From Anaerolineales bacterium UBA2029 (GTDB lineage: Bacteria; Chloroflexota; Anaerolineae; Aggregatilineales; Aggregatilineaceae): DNA of 6,751 bases. The position numbers were made by a program, and so were the translations under genes. Below, piece after piece: positions 5,701 through 6,751 of the stretch (within the stretch, counting starts at the first letter, position 1; each line of letters opens with the position of its first letter). The notes beneath the pieces are model-generated. The model did not search any database. It saw only the letters and a list, made by a program, of their open reading frames with translations, and was not told where the DNA came from. Where the stretch lies: the NCBI GenBank assembly GCA_002332795.1, contig DDBP01000395.1, positions 1-6,751 of the forward strand. The letters run 5' to 3'.

Positions 5701-6751
5701 GAAGGCGCTGGACTGCACCTGATTGCCCGCCGCGTCGGTGGCGGTAGCATAGACCTTGTAGACGCCGCCCACTGGCGGCACGAAGCCGATCTGCGCCAGC
5801 CCCTCTTCGTCGGTCGTGACGGTGCCGCTGCCCCCTTCGACCGGCTCCTCTTTCACTTCCCATGTCCAGGTCGTGCGGCCAAACTCGTCTTCTTCCTGCA
5901 CGCTGAACCAGCGCCGCTCCACCACACGGTAGGCGATCTCCTGCCCGGCCACGGGCGCGCTGTCCCAGTCCACCGCCAGCAGGCTGACTTTGGTCTCGCG
6001 TCCGGCGAAGCCGACGTATTCTTCCGGCTGCACGCCCACATAGACCAGGCCTTGATGCACCACCACCTGCGCCCGACCCGCCACCAGTTGATCGCTCTCG
6101 TCGGTGACGCGGGCCTCGATGGTGTAGGTCTGACTGCGGCCCTGCTCGCCCAGGTCGGCGGGCAGCGCGATCAGGAAACGGCCCAGTTCGTCGGTGCGCC
6201 CCTCGCCCTCGGCAATCACTTCGCCATAGGGGCCATAGTATTCCGGCGCGTAGAAATCGTAGTTCTCGTCCACGAACGACCACCAGCCGGGCTGATCGCC
6301 GCTATAGCTGAAGAAGTAGTCCTGCGCCAGCACGCTGTAGGCGACGTCCGCATTGGACACTGCCCCGCCGAAGAAGTAGCGCGCTTCCACCAGCACTTCG
6401 ATGGTGTCGCCCTGCACGACCTGATCCTGGGCGGGCGTCATGCTCACCTGGAATTCTGGCGCGCGGTATTCGGCCACGCTGAAGCTGACATCGAACGACT
6501 CGCGGATGTTGCTGGAGACTTCGGCCACGATGCGGTAGTAGCCGAGCGGCGCTTCGGGGTCGAGCTGTAGTTCGCCGCTGAACGATCCCTGCGGCGTCAC
6601 CGGCAACACCTGGTCGTAGATCACTTCGCCGCGGTCGTCGTAGACCTTCACCGGCACTTCGGTCAACGCGGGCAGGGTGTAGGTGATATCGTCGCGCGCG
6701 CGCAGGATGCCCTTGAAGTAGACCGGCTGACCGGGGCGGTAGATGGGACGG
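2683..6751 (-). CDS. Bacterial alpha-2-macroglobulin with intact thioester (5' truncated)
   Basis: The frame is open from the window edge to TGA at 2683-2685, giving 1355 residues; the N-terminus, with any signal peptide or lipobox, lies outside. Residues are numbered from the codon at 6748-6750. RPIYRPGQPVYFKG (1-14) is the hallmark of an MG2 domain. Further beta-sandwich MG domains follow, with recurrent TDE-x-G turns. A bait-region-type domain spans about 360-447 (EYQVGDTAEILIPSPW, VERGDV). A glycine run (GGGGGYGEGG, 565-574) marks a likely protease bait. Then come FVDTPLWEPF and LPDNLTTWR of the core A2M domain (about 575-665). The thioester CIEQ is at 813-816, the helical-domain mark GGWGWF at 864-869, and a C-terminal MG domain with EDPIPAGAE at about 1170-1295. 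Known members trap proteases: bait cleavage exposes the thioester, which bonds covalently to the attacker. A roughly 59-residue tail with two cysteines is unusual. No penicillin-binding protein gene, a frequent neighbour of such genes in proteobacteria, is visible. Confidence 0.95.
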   Translation of the reverse strand, partial: RPIYRPGQPVYFKGILRARDDITYTLPALTEVPVKVYDDRGEVIYDQVLPVTPQGSFSGELQLDPEAPLGYYRIVAEVSSNIRESFDVSFSVAEYRAPEFQVSMTPAQDQVVQGDTIEVLVEARYFFGGAVSNADVAYSVLAQDYFFSYSGDQPGWWSFVDENYDFYAPEYYGPYGEVIAEGEGRTDELGRFLIALPADLGEQGRSQTYTIEARVTDESDQLVAGRAQVVVHQGLVYVGVQPEEYVGFAGRETKVSLLAVDWDSAPVAGQEIAYRVVERRWFSVQEEDEFGRTTWTWEVKEEPVEGGSGTVTTDEEGLAQIGFVPPVGGVYKVYATATDAAGNQVQSSAFLWVSGEEFVNWRQENSNRIQLIADADEYQVGDTAEILIPSPWQGTAWALITVERGDVLHHEVLRLETNSTVYRLPIGEDFAPNVYVSAVLVKGVDEHNPVAAFRMGLVKLAVDTSRLVLNLEVTPSIDVAAGEFAGPGDTVDYTITATDWQGKPVAGAEIGVGLTDLAVLTIAPPNSQPLLSFFYSERGLSVRTASALTISTDQATQRIIDTIKGGGGGYGEGGLFEVRQEFVDTPLWEPFVLTDEDGQATVSVTLPDNLTTWRLDARAVTTGEDGPMLVGQTTFDLISTKPVLIRPGTPRFFVVGDRATLSAVVNNNTAAALLTEVALEGTGFRFAEGVSPVQQVMVPAGGRARVNWQVEILDVPEVDLTFYANAGDGQYTDASKPPILAGKPLPVYKYEAPETVGTAGLLRGPEAGSRTEAVVLPRRFDVTQGQLTIRLDRSLAAATVDGLTWLRNFPHYCIEQIISRFLPNAVTLRTLRDLGLDDPELAAHLEVEVGYALQRLYAQQHTDGGWGWFVQDRSNPVVTAYALIGLVEAQQAGFTVEQSVINRAAVYVTQSLRTIRPQEERWVVNRQAFLLYALARAGRGDFQRAVLLYDERETMSLYAKAYLALTFHLLAPQDSRAVELVNDLKSALVVSATGAHWEEDYQDWWNWNTDTRSTALGLLALVEIDPQAEVLPNVVRWLMVARDADHWETTQETAWALMALSQWMAVTGELYPNYTFGATLNGERLALDDNTATPDNVRQTETLVVEVAQLLTDRANRLTISRSEGDGNLYYTAHLKVWLPVPEIEPLNRGLIVNRKYSLLDDPEGAPISSAEVGQPVQVTLTIIAPHDLHYVVIEDPIPAGAEAVNPNLETVSVVGTQPRLDRERPLSRGWGWWWFSNIEMRDEKVVLYATYLPRGTYQFNYVIYPGLAGEYNVIPPTGYEFYFPEVYGRGAGTLFTITGGAESDALQPAEESSAALTESEVSATPLPPTCSDDEPAPGGMPVQYGGYCKQSGPS

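Noticed and set aside
4688..6283. A 531-codon open frame on the minus strand in another frame of the alpha-2-macroglobulin gene
   Set aside because: It is extremely rich in Arg, Gly, Ala and Pro, has no family motif, and is an out-of-frame shadow of the real coding frame.

Overview
The window is GC-rich and densely coding. Its gene content is that of a free-living heterotrophic bacterium. The combination of a CUT1-type sugar ABC transporter with no adjacent ATPase and a large alpha-2-macroglobulin would fit Chloroflexota (Anaerolineae-like). That placement is an inference from gene style only: no rRNA or marker gene is present. I see no mobile element, CRISPR array, tRNA or rRNA.

Positions 1-2279, plus strand, hold the end of a carbohydrate ABC uptake operon. 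It begins with the last 117 residues of an extracellular substrate-binding protein, then a 126-bp gap with a strong 12-bp-stem hairpin, then two inner-membrane permease subunits of the MalF/UgpA and MalG/UgpE types. The permease genes are only 4 bp apart and probably translationally coupled. The hairpin sits where such operons commonly reduce read-through, so that binding protein is made in excess over permeases. No ATP-binding subunit gene is in the window; it may lie upstream, or a shared MsmK/UgpC-type ATPase may be encoded elsewhere. The sugar cannot be deduced.

Positions 2280-2710, plus strand, carry a good sigma70-like promoter and a gene for a small, unrecognised two-helix membrane protein of about 115 residues (125 if a GTG at the predicted transcription start is used).

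Positions 2683-6751, minus strand, are filled by the 5'-truncated gene of a bacterial alpha-2-macroglobulin (1355 residues visible). It opens with the MG-domain motif RPIYRPGQPVYFKG and contains the bait-region-type domain, a glycine-rich bait candidate, the core motif LPDNLTTWR, an intact thioester CIEQ, the GGWGWF helical-domain signature and a C-terminal macroglobulin domain. Such proteins are thought to trap attacking proteases at the cell surface. The gene converges on the small membrane-protein gene and overlaps its 3' end by 28 bp.

The most notable points are the alpha-2-macroglobulin's unusual C-terminal tail, which has the only two cysteines besides the thioester one and ends inside the overlap; the orphan small membrane protein with a possible leaderless start; and the hairpin inside the transporter operon. 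I see no clear sign of an undescribed multi-gene system.
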